Assembly: GCF_005154805.1 (NCBI RefSeq)
Contig: NZ_CP039727.1
Span: forward strand, 927,501-991,500
Direction: 5' to 3'
Length of the DNA stretch: 64,000 bases
From: Bacillus sp. S3
Lineage (GTDB): Bacteria; Bacillota; Bacilli; Bacillales; Cytobacillaceae
The notes under the pieces are model-generated. The model was not told where the DNA came from, did not search any database, and worked only from the letters and a program-made list of their open reading frames with translations. Below are positions 34,287-43,865 of this stretch, piece after piece. Position 1 is the first letter of the stretch, and the number at the start of each line of letters is the position of its first letter. A program made the position numbers and the translations under genes.

Positions 34287-34772
34287 ATGTTAACAGAGAG
34301 GGAACTCACCCATTTTAAGAATAAATTATTAAGAATGAAGCAGGAAATGACTAAGGTAATTGAATCAAACCGGCCATTAACCTTTGAGGATTACGGGGAA
34401 TTGACCAGCATGGATAATCACTTTGCGGATACCGCGTCACAATTGGAAGATAGGGAAGTACAGTTTTCCATAAAAGAATCGGCCCAGCATATTCTAACTG
34501 AGGTAAATGAAGCGTTAGACCGAATTCAGAATGGCACCTATGGCAAATGTGTGGATACAGGAGAGGAGATTCCTGTTGTCAGGCTGGAGGTTCTTCCCTA
34601 TGCAAAACGTACGATAGAAGCACAAAAGATGTTTGATGAAACGGCAGATGCCATTAATCAGACAGAACTCTCCTTTTCCACACCGAAAGACGATGAAAGA
34701 GGCGATCAACGGCTTCAAACAGTTGATGAATTGCAATACGAACACGGGAACTCATCATTCAGAATAAAGTAA
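34287..34772 (+). CDS. YteA-family DksA/TraR-like sporulation protein
   Basis: A 161-aa protein with an N-terminal coiled coil and a DksA/TraR-type C-terminal region (GTYGKCVDTGEEIPVVRLEVLPYAKRTIEAQ). Only one Cys of the zinc finger remains, as is usual in the YteA group, so zinc binding is probably lost. YteA-type proteins are annotated as sporulation-associated in Bacillus. Their relation to RNA polymerase is unproven. The ATG follows AAGGAGAGGG. Confidence 0.8.
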   Translation: MLTERELTHFKNKLLRMKQEMTKVIESNRPLTFEDYGELTSMDNHFADTASQLEDREVQFSIKESAQHILTEVNEALDRIQNGTYGKCVDTGEEIPVVRLEVLPYAKRTIEAQKMFDETADAINQTELSFSTPKDDERGDQRLQTVDELQYEHGNSSFRIK

Positions 34773-34782
34773 CTCTATCCCC

Positions 34783-36769
34783 CTAGCTATCAGCAGGGGG
34801 ATTCCTCTTTATAAAAATACCCTTAATCTTTTTCCCCTCTATAAATGAAGGTGGATTTAACTCCAGTAAATCGTAGATAGTAGGAGCAATATCTAAATTA
34901 GACGTGGAGTTAATTTGTTTCCCTTTGCGAAAGTCTGGCCCGGCAGCAATAAAAACAGGTCTAAGCATGCTTCTGTCTGGATTTCCTCCATGTGTTCCCA
35001 ATTCAATTGGCGGTGTGACATTTTTGGAAGTGCCGCTTCCCATTACATAGCCGGGGGCCCCGATCAACACAATATCTCCTGAATTGGGATGCCCCAAGAA
35101 CGTTTGATTATCATTCGAACTTTTCATTACTTTTTCATATGGATGAACTTTCCCTTCGAAAAGGTGTTTCCAAGTATCTTTGACATGCACTTGAACATTA
35201 TGTAACGAATCATTATCGCCCTTAAAAGCTGACACCATTTCTTTCATTTGATGTTGAATGGCCGTCCCCTTGTTATTGCTGACCTCTACTTCTTTAAAAG
35301 CTTGAATAATTTGGTTTCGGACGTTTTCATACTCGTCTTGAGGGACAACCCCGCCTTTTTCCCGCTTCTTCAAGTTAATGTATACATGCGCTGTGGAACC
35401 GCTCGGAATGGCATATGCCTTTGATTCGGTAAAATTGATTTTATTATTCTCATCTACTTTTAACAATCCGGCATCTTTTAATAATTTGTTTGGTGATAGA
35501 GTAGAATGAGCCGGTTATCCCATGATCGGAGACAACAAACAAATAATCATCCTCATTTAGGGAATCCCACGTTTTCCCTACCACCTTGTCTGCTAATCGG
35601 TATGACCATTCGATATAATCCATATATTTTTTTGACTTCTCAGGTGTGAATCCTGGCTGACGGGGATCGATTAATAAATACTTATGCTGCTCATGATCAA
35701 TTTGCGGAGCATAAAACATTAGTAAATCAGGCTTATATTTCTGTTTTATATAGAGAGAAACATTGGTTACCCACATGACAAATCGTGTGCTGATCTCCTC
35801 ATATTCCTTTCTCGTAATCCATCCTTTTTCGAGGGCAGTATCATCATCCTGAGCCGGAAAAAAACCAAACTGTTTCTTTATTTCATCAGAAAATCCTTTT
35901 GGACCACTTATTAAGCCGGAAGTCACAGCTGTCCGGTACATTTGAATCGGACGGTTAAGGTCGTGGTTATCTGCTTTCATTTTGAACCAAAAACCAGCAG
36001 CTTGCTGAGCTTTTATATCTAAAGAAAGAGATCCCCATTGTTTTCCTTCTATCATAGAGTCCTCTTGATCTGCCTTTTTATCTTCAGATAATAGAAAAGT
36101 GTCATAGTTTTGCTTTTGATCATCGGTTGAATCGATCGCTAAAATGTGGATAAGATGGTTCTTTTTATTTTCCATCTTGATAGAGAATTCTGCTTCTTTT
36201 AAAGGACTAAAGCTATTGGGAGGCTGAATCCAATTGACAGCATCTTTAAAGGTTAATGACTCCAAATTGCTTGGAGACCATGTTTTTCCATAATAAATAG
36301 AGTAATCGCCTTGTTTTTCATCCTTTGGATTAGCTCCGGGAAACGCAATGGTGGCTGTTGTTTTTCCTTGTTTTCTAGCCTCTGTCCACAATGGAGGTAC
36401 CTGGATTTTCGCTTGGAAACCGTCGTCTTCATTTCCTACCGTTTTATTCAGTTCATGCCATTGATTACTTACAATCCCGGTCTGGTCAGGTGTCGCTCCA
36501 GTGGCGATTGCTGCGTGTGAAGGCGCTGTAAGAGAAGGAGTAATTGTAGAGGGTTTTTTTGCCCATACTCCGTTGTCTCGCAGCTCTTTGATATGAGGCA
36601 ATTTATTTTCTTTCATATATTTATTGGTGTAGTCATTTTTCATTCCATCAAAAGAAATGAGTATGACCTTTCTGTCAGCTTCTTGATTATTGCCGGCTTC
36701 TGCTGGAGAAATCATGGAAAAAAAACTAAGGTTTAGAACAAATATGCCTGCAAATATAGATATTTTCAT
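34783..36769 (-). pseudogene. Exported type I phosphodiesterase / nucleotide pyrophosphatase, frameshifted
   Basis: Two overlapping minus-strand frames (36769-35450 and 35466-34783) make one protein of about 660 aa. The first half has a signal peptide (cleavage near SPAEA), VILISFDGM (metal Asp), TPSLTAPSHAA (nucleophile region), PQIDHEQHK and VSDHG. After ITGS the frame breaks. The other frame reads STLSPNKLLKDAGLLKVDE, continuing the family pattern to the GTHGG near the C-terminus. The break is near 35505-35515 and needs one extra or two missing bases. It is either a recent frameshift mutation or a sequencing error. The intact family hydrolyses phosphodiesters outside the cell. Confidence 0.75.
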
Positions 36770-36972
36770 TTTCTAGTCCTCTCTGATCACAATTATTCTT
36801 TCATGAATGTCATCTCCTATTTAATACCCGTTTCATTTCAAATAAAGCCATATTTTTTCGTAACTATCTGTCCAGTGCAGATTCTTTTAATAGCCATTCA
36901 AGTTACAAATATTTTAGATGGGGTACTCAAAATGTGTGCAAGTATACTCCGTGAAAAAAAGAGACAGGGGGA

Positions 36973-37437
36973 ATGGTCGTGTTACTGTTGTTAGAAAAAT
37001 TGGCAATTGGTCTAGTTGCATTAATTATTATCATCCGGTTGATGGGGAAAAAGGAATTGGCGCAGATTACAACATTAGATTTTGCGTTTGCTGTGATATT
37101 AGCGGACCTGGTCGCTAATATTACCGTGGATGATACGTATAAATGGTGGCATATGATTATAGCGATGTGTTTTTGGGTCATAATGATTTTTATTCTTGAT
37201 TGGTTTACAAGGAATAATAAGAAGTTTGAAAAATTGATCCAAGGAGAGCCGCAAGTGATAATTTTACATGGGAAAATAAATAGGCAGCTAATGAAAAAAG
37301 AAAGAATGACTAAATCAGTATTGGAAACCATGCTGCGGCAGGAGGGTATTTTTGATATTGATGAGGTCAGAGTAGCGTTCTTGGAAGTGGATGGAAAGTT
37401 ATCTGTACTAAAAAGGGGAGAAGATATTGAGTCCTAA
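36973..37437 (+). CDS. DUF421 (YetF-like) membrane protein, short form
   Basis: A 154-aa protein with three N-terminal helices (LLEKLAIGLVALIIIIRLMGKKELAQITTLDF is the DUF421 signature) and a C-terminal soluble DUF421 domain (MTKSVLETMLRQEGIFDIDEVRVAFLEVDGKLSVLKR). It is shorter than the usual 200-290 aa YetF/YdfR proteins. The function is unknown; spore-membrane roles have been proposed for the family. The start is ATG 36973 or the better-spaced GTG 36979 behind GACAGGGGG. Confidence 0.8.
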   Translation: MVVLLLLEKLAIGLVALIIIIRLMGKKELAQITTLDFAFAVILADLVANITVDDTYKWWHMIIAMCFWVIMIFILDWFTRNNKKFEKLIQGEPQVIILHGKINRQLMKKERMTKSVLETMLRQEGIFDIDEVRVAFLEVDGKLSVLKRGEDIES

Positions 37438-37511
37438 GATGAATACAAGAAGCATTCCTCTAATGATGAAATTTGAGGAATATTACACATTTGGAGGGAA
37501 GTTCGGAAGAA

Positions 37512-37705
37512 TGAATTCAATAAAGGATATTGGATTCATTTATGATGAAAATCCGGAGCAAAATAAATCCAATAGGTGGTATAGGATGCATTTTTGGTAA
37601 AAGTCCTGAGTGAAACGCATCCAATAGGGGGTATTGGATACGTTTTTGGTGAAAATCCTGAGTGAAACGCATCCAATAGGGGGTATTGGATTCATTTTTG
37701 GTGTT
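37512..37705. repeat. 52-bp tandem repeat, about 3.7 copies, each with a hairpin
   Basis: Units begin at 37512, 37564, 37616 and 37668. The last two share a long identical block. Each unit carries ATCCAATA-N5-TATTGGAT or a decayed form of this hairpin, then GGTGAAAATCCTGAGTGAAA-like sequence. The units decay leftward. Confidence 0.8.
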
Positions 37706-37810
37706 GTGGGTAATAGGAAATCTTCAATTCTATAAGATCGTGCTATCAATTCCAAGTAATGTTGACTATTTACATTGCTATTGGTAAATTTCGATTGTGT
37801 TTTATATAAA

Positions 37811-37840
37811 ACAAGCTTCCACGTGGTGTGGAAGCCTTGT
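37811..37840 (-). terminator. Terminator of the RNase J gene
   Basis: CTTCCAC/GTGGAAG stem extended by ACAAG/CTTGT, lying 38 bp past the RNase J stop. Read on the minus strand it is followed by a T-rich stretch. Confidence 0.55.
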
Positions 37841-37877
37841 TATGGTTAGTTTTTTTGTGAATGCATTGTGTTTGTTA

Positions 37878-39548
37878 TCAAATTTCAATAATGATCGGCA
37901 AAATCATTGGCTTTCTCTTTGTTTTTGCGAATAAATATTGGCCAACTGATTTTTTAATATTTTGTTTAATGACATTCCACTGCCGAATATTCTCGGCTTG
38001 GAGATCATTAACCGTTTTTTTAACTAGGCGGTTAATCTCTCTTAGGAGATCTTCAGAATCTTTTACGTAAACAAATCCACGTGAAATTGTATCAGGTCCT
38101 TGAATAATTTTTCGGTCCGTTTTACTTAATGTTAAAACAATGACGAGCATGCCATCCTCAGAAAGCTGCTTACGGTCTCGTAACACGATTTCCCCGACAT
38201 CGCCGACGCCCATTCCGTCAACATACGTATCTCCCGATGGAATCCTCCGCGTCTGACGGGCAATAGAGTTTTCGACATCTACGACATCACCATTTTTAAT
38301 AGTAAACGTGTTTCCTGGTTCGACTCCAACCGATTCGGCGAGCAGACGATGATGGTGAAGCATTCTAAATTCACCATGAACAGGAATAAAATAGGTGGGT
38401 TTCATCAGAGTAAGCATGAGCTTTAGGTCTTCCTGATATCCATGTCCCGAAACATGCATGCCTGTTGTGCTTCCAGACCCATAAATCACTTTAGCTCCCA
38501 GCTGAAATAAGTTGTCGATAATACGTGAAACATCTTTTTCGTTCCCTGGTATTGGAGAAGCTGCTAAAATAACGGTGTCTCCGGGGTAAATGGAAATATC
38601 CCGATAATTTCCGCTGGCAAGGCGGGCAAGAGCAGCCATTGGCTCTCCTTGACTCCCCGTACATAGAATGGCAACTTTTTCAGGAGCAAGATGATCAACT
38701 TCGTTTGCCTCAATCAGCATCCCATCCGGAACGGTTAAATATCCGCGTTCCATCGCTACTGAAACTACATTCACCATACTTCTGCCAAGCAAGGCAAGCT
38801 TTCTATTCGTCTTCATGCAAGATTCGACCACTTGCTGCACGCGATTCACATTCGAAGCAAAGGTTGAAATGAAGATTTTTCCATCCGCTTTCATGAAAGC
38901 CTCGGTCAAATGGCTGCCAACCATTCGCTCGGATGGCGACAGGCCTGTCCGTTCCGCATTTGTGCTTTCCGAAATTAGCACTAAGACACCTTGCTCACCA
39001 ATAGCGGCCATTTTGTGAATATCTGGATGCTGATTCGTCGGTGTTAAATCAAATTTGAAATCTCCAGTGTGAACAACATTCCCTTCAGGTGTGTGAAAGA
39101 CAATCCCTAAACAATCAGGAATACTATGGTTAACCCTGAAAAATGATACATTCATCTCACCTAATTCAAGCTGAGATTCAGAATCGATTGGAATGAGTTT
39201 CGTGTCCCTTGTAAGCCGATGCTCATCTAATTTTAATTCAATTAAACCTAGTGTAAAGCGAGTGGCATAAATGGGGACATTTACTTTTCGTAAAAAATAA
39301 GGAATTCCGCCAATATGATCTTCGTGCCCGTGTGTCACGATTAACGCACGGATTTTTTCCTGATTCTCTTCCAAGTAAGTAACATCAGGAATAATTAAAT
39401 CAATTCCTAATAAGCTTTCATCCGGAAATTTTCCGCCACAGTCGATGATGACAATATCATCTGCGTATTGAACCACATACATGTTTTTACCGATTTCATT
39501 TATGCCGCCTAGAGCGAAAATAGATAAAGGATTTTTTTTAGTTATCAC
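37878..39548 (-). CDS. Ribonuclease J family protein
   Basis: A 556-aa metallo-beta-lactamase/beta-CASP nuclease. It has THGHEDHIGG (H73, H75, D77, H78), HTGDFKFD, ISESTNAER, beta-CASP STFASN.NRVQQ, and the C-terminal KTKRKPMILPII tail of RNase J. RNase J performs 5'-to-3' exonuclease and endonuclease steps in mRNA decay and rRNA maturation. The active site is intact as in J1. Whether it is the main RNase J or an extra paralogue cannot be told from this window. GTG 39548 is 7 nt after GGGAGG. Confidence 0.9.
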   Translation of the reverse strand: MITKKNPLSIFALGGINEIGKNMYVVQYADDIVIIDCGGKFPDESLLGIDLIIPDVTYLEENQEKIRALIVTHGHEDHIGGIPYFLRKVNVPIYATRFTLGLIELKLDEHRLTRDTKLIPIDSESQLELGEMNVSFFRVNHSIPDCLGIVFHTPEGNVVHTGDFKFDLTPTNQHPDIHKMAAIGEQGVLVLISESTNAERTGLSPSERMVGSHLTEAFMKADGKIFISTFASNVNRVQQVVESCMKTNRKLALLGRSMVNVVSVAMERGYLTVPDGMLIEANEVDHLAPEKVAILCTGSQGEPMAALARLASGNYRDISIYPGDTVILAASPIPGNEKDVSRIIDNLFQLGAKVIYGSGSTTGMHVSGHGYQEDLKLMLTLMKPTYFIPVHGEFRMLHHHRLLAESVGVEPGNTFTIKNGDVVDVENSIARQTRRIPSGDTYVDGMGVGDVGEIVLRDRKQLSEDGMLVIVLTLSKTDRKIIQGPDTISRGFVYVKDSEDLLREINRLVKKTVNDLQAENIRQWNVIKQNIKKSVGQYLFAKTKRKPMILPIIIEI

Positions 39549-39864
39549 TCTAATACCTCCCATTACCAAATAGATAATAGTAGTATTCCATTTTTTAAAT
39601 TCTTTATTTTGATAAAACAGGCGTGGTGAGCTTTATAAAGGACTTTTCAAAGAGGATTATTGCATAAAAAGTCTGTCATCAGTCTGGAATGACAGAATTC
39701 GCTGGAATTCCAGATTGAACTCAGTTTGGCAATTAACTAAATATATTGACAAATCTGAAATCGGTAACAATAATATAGAGTAATAACTATAAACGCTTAA
39801 TAAAGAAGTGGGAGTCAATTAATCATTATTCACTGATACTTCTCATTTAAAGGGGGTTGGTAAC
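39549..39864. other. Divergent intergenic region before xdhC
   Basis: 316 bp. It contains TCTGGAAT/ATTCCAGA arms (39683-39690 and 39707-39714) overlapping the palindrome CTGGAATTCCAG (39702-39713), then a sigma-A promoter at 39746-39774. The GTTAGTT-type operator of the island is not present here. Confidence 0.5.
39746..39774 (+). promoter_or_regulatory. Sigma-A promoter of xdhC
   Basis: TTGACA (39746-39751), a 17-bp spacer and AATAAT (39769-39774). A palindrome lies upstream at 39702-39713. Confidence 0.5.
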
Positions 39865-40977
39865 ATGCAGGCGATTTTTAATGAAATAATTCGATGTAAA
39901 AGTCATGGGTTAGAGGGAGTCCTTGGCACAATTATTTCTACAAAGGGTTCCACTTATCAAAAGACCGGTGCAAAATGCTTTATAGCAGGAGATGGCCAGC
40001 TTACTGGGTTGGTAAGCGGTGGATGTGTTGAGGGGGATTTAAAAGAAATTGCTTTTGAAGTGATCGAAAGTGGACAGCCTCGAATCGTACATTATAACTT
40101 TCAAGATGAAGGAGATCTTCTATGGGGACTCGGGTTGGGATGTAATGGAAAAATGAATATTTTACTTGAACCCTATTCCCCCATTCGAGATTTATCTAAA
40201 TCAGTACAAATGGAAAACTGGTTTAAAGAAGGGTTAAGTAAAACGATTCACAGTATCACGATCACGGGCGCAGAAAATCCAGATTTGGTTGGCAGTAAAT
40301 GGATAGTTGATCCAGAAACCCGAGAATATGATCATATTCCCTACAAAGAAATAATTGACGATTATTTACGCACAATGGGCACAGGCACGACCTGTTCACT
40401 CGTGCAAATTGAGGGGAGTAATGGATTTCAAGTTTTTTATGATACGATTACTCCATCTCCGCGTATGGCCATATTTGGTGCCGGTCCAGATGCAGTTCCA
40501 TTAGCACAAATGGCCAAAAAAATAAAATGGCACGTCACAGTACTTGACCATCGGCCAGCTTTTGTAAATCAGACGAATTTTCCTGAAGCAGATGAATTAA
40601 TTTGCTATAAGCCGGGAACAACACCGCAAGTAAGATTTGACGAAAATACGTATGTTGTTATTATGTCGCATCATTTTTCACAAGATCAAATAATATTAAA
40701 AGAAGTATTAGATTCAGATGCAGCCTATATTGGTTTACTGGGACCGAGAAAAAGGACTTATCAATTATGTGAAGGAATGGATTTAAATAATCATCCTAAT
40801 CTATATAAAATCCATAGCCCAATTGGATTGAATATCGGGTCAGTAACACCTGAGGAAATTGCATTGAGTATTATGGCAGAAATTTCGATGATTTATCGAG
40901 GTGGAACTGGTAACAAGCTATCAAAAGGAGCTCTTCAATTTCCTTACAAGGAGGATGAACAACTATCGAGAGTGTAA
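39865..40977 (+). CDS. XdhC/CoxI-family molybdenum hydroxylase maturation factor
   Basis: A 370-aa XdhC-type protein. The N-terminal XdhC_CoxI domain (VLGTIISTKGSTYQKTGAKCFI, GLVSGGCVEGDL) is followed by a Rossmann-like C-terminal domain (MAIFGAGPDAVPLAQMAKKIKWHVTVLDHRPAF). XdhC binds the molybdenum cofactor and delivers it in sulfurated form to xanthine-dehydrogenase-type enzymes. It forms a pair with the MobA-like gene next to it. The client is presumably the three-subunit hydroxylase at 55.5-60.9 kb. The ATG follows AAAGGGGGTTGG. Confidence 0.88.
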   Translation: MQAIFNEIIRCKSHGLEGVLGTIISTKGSTYQKTGAKCFIAGDGQLTGLVSGGCVEGDLKEIAFEVIESGQPRIVHYNFQDEGDLLWGLGLGCNGKMNILLEPYSPIRDLSKSVQMENWFKEGLSKTIHSITITGAENPDLVGSKWIVDPETREYDHIPYKEIIDDYLRTMGTGTTCSLVQIEGSNGFQVFYDTITPSPRMAIFGAGPDAVPLAQMAKKIKWHVTVLDHRPAFVNQTNFPEADELICYKPGTTPQVRFDENTYVVIMSHHFSQDQIILKEVLDSDAAYIGLLGPRKRTYQLCEGMDLNNHPNLYKIHSPIGLNIGSVTPEEIALSIMAEISMIYRGGTGNKLSKGALQFPYKEDEQLSRV

Positions 40978-41024
40978 ATGGACATGTATGGGCAATCATT
41001 TTAGCCGCTGGATTTTCGACACGA

Positions 41025-41579
41025 ATGGGAAAGCCCAAATTGCTATTGCCGTATAAAGGAAAGTCACTATTTAGGCATGTGATAGACGAATGTCAAAAAT
41101 CCGATGTGGAAGGAATCATTGTTGTAGTGAATCCGAACATAAAAAATCTTGTCAAAGAGGCACGGAGTATAGAAGGCGTTAGTAAAATCATATTGAATGA
41201 TCAGTCAGACGATGGTATGTCAACCTCCGTCAAATTAGGACTGCATTCACTGCCCGAAACTGCACAGTCTGTAATTTTTTTGCTGGGTGATCAACCGTTA
41301 ATGTCATCCACAGAAATTAATACAATTATTAAAACTCACAATCGTAACCAGAGTTTCCCAATAATCCAAGCAAAATATCAAGGTGTCAAAGGGCATCCTG
41401 TCTTATTCAAAAAGGAGATGTTTCCTCATTTATTAGAAATTAAGGGGGATGAAGGGGGCAAATCGGTCCTAAAAAAATTCGAACAACATGTTTATTATTC
41501 GGAAATGAATAGAGTACAGATTCCTGACGTTGACACCCCTTATGATTACCAGTTATTAATTGAAGGTGAAACTGATTAA
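41025..41579 (+). CDS. MobA-like nucleotidyltransferase (PucB/MocA type), start unclear
   Basis: A 184-residue NTP-transferase that would attach CMP (or GMP) to molybdopterin for the island's Mo-hydroxylase. ATG 41025 falls inside the conserved nucleotide-binding motif LAAGFSTRMGKPK. The same frame is open back to 40959 and encodes VWAIILAAGFSTR, but this stretch contains no ATG, GTG or TTG. AAGGAGG at 40948-40954 lies in the end of xdhC and would fit a start near 40960-40965, where an ATC codon occurs. Either a rare start codon, a lost start (GTA at 40974 could be a mutated GTG), or a base error explains it. HPVLFKKEMF and the C-terminal DVDTPYDY are normal. Confidence 0.75.
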   Translation: MGKPKLLLPYKGKSLFRHVIDECQKSDVEGIIVVVNPNIKNLVKEARSIEGVSKIILNDQSDDGMSTSVKLGLHSLPETAQSVIFLLGDQPLMSSTEINTIIKTHNRNQSFPIIQAKYQGVKGHPVLFKKEMFPHLLEIKGDEGGKSVLKKFEQHVYYSEMNRVQIPDVDTPYDYQLLIEGETD

Positions 41580-41709
41580 TGGGTAGTAATGAGGTATAGG
41601 CCTTCATTAAAAGTAAAAATACAACAAAATACTAAAAATTCAGAATTATGTTGACATTCTTATTTGCTATATATTACTATTATCATAGTGGTAATATATT
41701 AAATAAAGT

Positions 41710-41733
41710 GTTAGTTAGCAGGCACTAACTAAC
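41710..41733. promoter_or_regulatory. Island operator 1 (wide-spaced)
   Basis: GTTAGTT and AACTAAC arms are separated by 10 bp instead of 6. It lies 63 bp (centre to centre, about six helical turns) upstream of operator 2. Confidence 0.65.
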
Positions 41734-41774
41734 ACTATTCAATCAGGAGTATAAAATATTATTTTAATCTTATT

Positions 41775-41794
41775 GTTAGTTTGCACTAACTAAC
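41775..41794. promoter_or_regulatory. Island operator 2
   Basis: GTTAGTT-N6-AACTAAC, both arms perfect (9 bp when extended), 22 bp before the small 83-aa gene that starts the Rieske operon. Confidence 0.75.
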
Positions 41795-41816
41795 AATTAA
41801 CTTGAGGAGGTAGAGC

Positions 41817-42068
41817 ATGAGTAAGGAATTAATCCTTAAAAATGAGTTTGCTCACGTAGCTGTGAAAGTAGATCTCTCTTCCAATGGCGTTAGACTCATG
41901 ATCAAGGATATACGAACCCAAAGGGTTATATATCTTGACCCACTGGAACTGGAAAGCTTGGCGTGGTGTGAACATAAAGATCTTCACCCCATACTTGACC
42001 CGTCAATCAGCCGTTGGAAGGGGATTGGTCATTCCACCAATGAGCCACTTCTAACTTTTGGATTATAA
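41817..42068 (+). CDS. Small uncharacterised protein preceding the Rieske oxygenase
   Basis: An 83-aa soluble protein (MSKELILKNEFAHVAVKVDL..., LDPLELESLAWCEH in the centre). It has a clear ATG behind TTGAGGAGG and lies between the paired operators and the oxygenase alpha gene, so it is very probably translated and co-transcribed. I do not recognise a family with confidence. Small proteins of this type are seen beside dioxygenase operons. A role in oxygenase assembly or regulation is a guess. Confidence 0.7.
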   Translation: MSKELILKNEFAHVAVKVDLSSNGVRLMIKDIRTQRVIYLDPLELESLAWCEHKDLHPILDPSISRWKGIGHSTNEPLLTFGL

Positions 42069-42141
42069 GAAAGCTAATAAGGGTCTTTTCCCTATTTGAT
42101 AAAAATTCTAACCAAAAATTGATAAAGCAGGTGAAGGAGTA

Positions 42142-43302
42142 ATGTTAAATACAATAAATATTGCAGATTATGTTAAAGACGGAGCTGTTCACGGCAAGAT
42201 TTACACCGACCGAGATATTTTTAAAATGGAAATCGATAAAATCTTTGGGGAAACATGGGTGTATGTTGGGCATGAAAGTGAAATTGCCAACCCTGGTGAC
42301 TATAAAACAACCAAAATTGGTTCACAGCCTGTGATTGTTACACGAAGTGCCGATAGCAAGCAAATTAATGTCGTCTTTAATCGGTGCCGTCATCGGGGCG
42401 CATCGGTATGCCAAGATGAATGCGGGAATGCACATGTACTGCGATGTGCCTATCACGGTTGGACATATTCCAACAGCGGTAAACTTCTTGGTGCTCCATT
42501 TCAGGATGGATATGGAGAGGAATTTAACCGGGAGGAAATGGGGCTGCTTCAAGTTCCTAAAGTGGATAGTTACCGTGGTTTTATTTTTGCCAGTCTGAAC
42601 GAGAAAGTCAAACCGTTGACAGATCATTTAGGGAATGCCAAGCCATACATTGACTTTGTTGCCGATTCCGGCCCTGAAGGGATTGAATTATCGGCCGGGA
42701 AACACAAGTATTTCCTTAATGCCAATTGGAAATTTCAAGTAGAAAATACCATAGACCCTTATCACTTAAGTTTTGTACACAAGACATTTTTTGACATTGT
42801 ATCGCAGCGTACTGGTGAGAAGATGAAGTTCGCCAAGATGCATAAGGAAGAGAAGGTATCAGATCTTGGAAACGGTCATTCATTATACGAATTGGCGGGA
42901 GATTTAAATATTGGGGCTTTGCCGTTTAATTTAATTATCTTCCCAAATCTTGCATTACTAGGGTCACAAGTCCGGGTCATTCAACCAGTTTCAGTCGAAC
43001 GAACAGAAGTAGCACTTTATCCGATTATGTTAAAGGGTGCATCAAAGGAAGTAAATACGCAGCGATTAAGAACCCACGAAGGTTTTTACGGACCAGCGGG
43101 ATTTGGAAGCCCAGATGATGTGGAAGTTGCCTTTGAGCGGGTGAAAGAGGGACTAAAGGCAGAAGGAAATGAATGGTTAGTAATCAGTCGCGGTATGAAT
43201 AGGGAACAAGTCGATGAAAATGGAATTATTACCGCTAATTCAAGTGACGAAGTATCAACACGGGCAATTTATAAGGAATGGAAACGCCTTATGGAGGCAT
43301 AA
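42142..43302 (+). CDS. Rieske ring-hydroxylating oxygenase, alpha subunit
   Basis: A 386-aa catalytic subunit. The Rieske [2Fe-2S] site is C82-x-H84 ... C102-x2-H105 (CRHRG and CAYHGWTY). The mononuclear iron site has D205-x2-H208-x4-H213 (DPYHLSFVH). It is shorter than the 430-460 aa of benzoate/naphthalene dioxygenases. The family adds one or two oxygen atoms to aromatic rings using electrons from a reductase and ferredoxin. The beta subunit follows, then a benzoate-type carrier. A reductase gene is not adjacent; the FNR at 62.96 kb may serve. Confidence 0.92.
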   Translation: MLNTINIADYVKDGAVHGKIYTDRDIFKMEIDKIFGETWVYVGHESEIANPGDYKTTKIGSQPVIVTRSADSKQINVVFNRCRHRGASVCQDECGNAHVLRCAYHGWTYSNSGKLLGAPFQDGYGEEFNREEMGLLQVPKVDSYRGFIFASLNEKVKPLTDHLGNAKPYIDFVADSGPEGIELSAGKHKYFLNANWKFQVENTIDPYHLSFVHKTFFDIVSQRTGEKMKFAKMHKEEKVSDLGNGHSLYELAGDLNIGALPFNLIIFPNLALLGSQVRVIQPVSVERTEVALYPIMLKGASKEVNTQRLRTHEGFYGPAGFGSPDDVEVAFERVKEGLKAEGNEWLVISRGMNREQVDENGIITANSSDEVSTRAIYKEWKRLMEA

Positions 43303-43351
43303 ACATTCCAGGATCTACGAAAAAAAGGTTAAGAAGGGAAGGAGATTAGCT

Positions 43352-43834
43352 TTGATCAAAACAAGAATTGATTTACAACAAATAGAGGCTTTTTTATACA
43401 AAGAAGCAAGATATATTAATGATGAAAGGTTTGAAGAGTGGCTGACATTATTTACACATGACTGCCGGTACTGGATCCCTTGCAATGAAAACGATATTGA
43501 CCCTGAAACCCACGTGTCTATCATCTATGATGATCGGAAACGGCTGGAAGAAAGAATTTGGAGGCTTCAGACAGGATTAGCATACGGTCAGCAGCCGAAA
43601 TCGAAAACACGACACCTCATTACAAATGTTGAAATACTTGAAGAAGTAGGGGAAAAAGTCATTGTATCATCTAATTTCCTGCTTGTGGAATTAAGAAGAG
43701 GGGAACAAACGATATTTGCCGGTAGAAATGAGCATCACTTGCTCATGGAAGGAAATGATTTGAAAATTAGTTTTAAGAAGGTTGAATTAATAAATAATAA
43801 CGAACCTCTTGGGAATTTAAGCTTTATTTTATAA
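43352..43834 (+). CDS. Rieske ring-hydroxylating oxygenase, beta subunit
   Basis: A 160-aa NTF2-like small subunit (EARYINDERFEEWLTLFTHDCRYWIPC, RLETGLAYGQQPKSKTRHLITNVEI pattern), the structural partner in alpha3-beta3 dioxygenases. The TTG at 43352 has GGAAGGAG 7 nt upstream. The longer frame from 43214 overlaps the alpha gene and is rejected. Its presence makes a true ring-hydroxylating dioxygenase more likely than a single-subunit demethylase. Confidence 0.88.
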   Translation: MIKTRIDLQQIEAFLYKEARYINDERFEEWLTLFTHDCRYWIPCNENDIDPETHVSIIYDDRKRLEERIWRLQTGLAYGQQPKSKTRHLITNVEILEEVGEKVIVSSNFLLVELRRGEQTIFAGRNEHHLLMEGNDLKISFKKVELINNNEPLGNLSFIL

Positions 43835-43865
43835 GTCAATCTTATGATTGAGGGGTTTGTACTTT

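Larger units (their letters stand above)
37438..37877. other. Intergenic region with tandem palindromic repeat
   Basis: 440 bp. Most of it is the 52-bp tandem repeat at 37512-37705. The right end carries the terminator of the RNase J gene (37811-37840). No gene was seen; the open frames on both strands derive from the repeat. Confidence 0.6.

Noticed and set aside
37512..37705. CRISPR array
   Set aside because: The units are contiguous tandem copies with no unique spacers between them, and there are no cas genes.
37540..37755. 71-aa minus-strand gene
   Set aside because: It is produced entirely by the 52-bp tandem repeat, and its sequence repeats accordingly.
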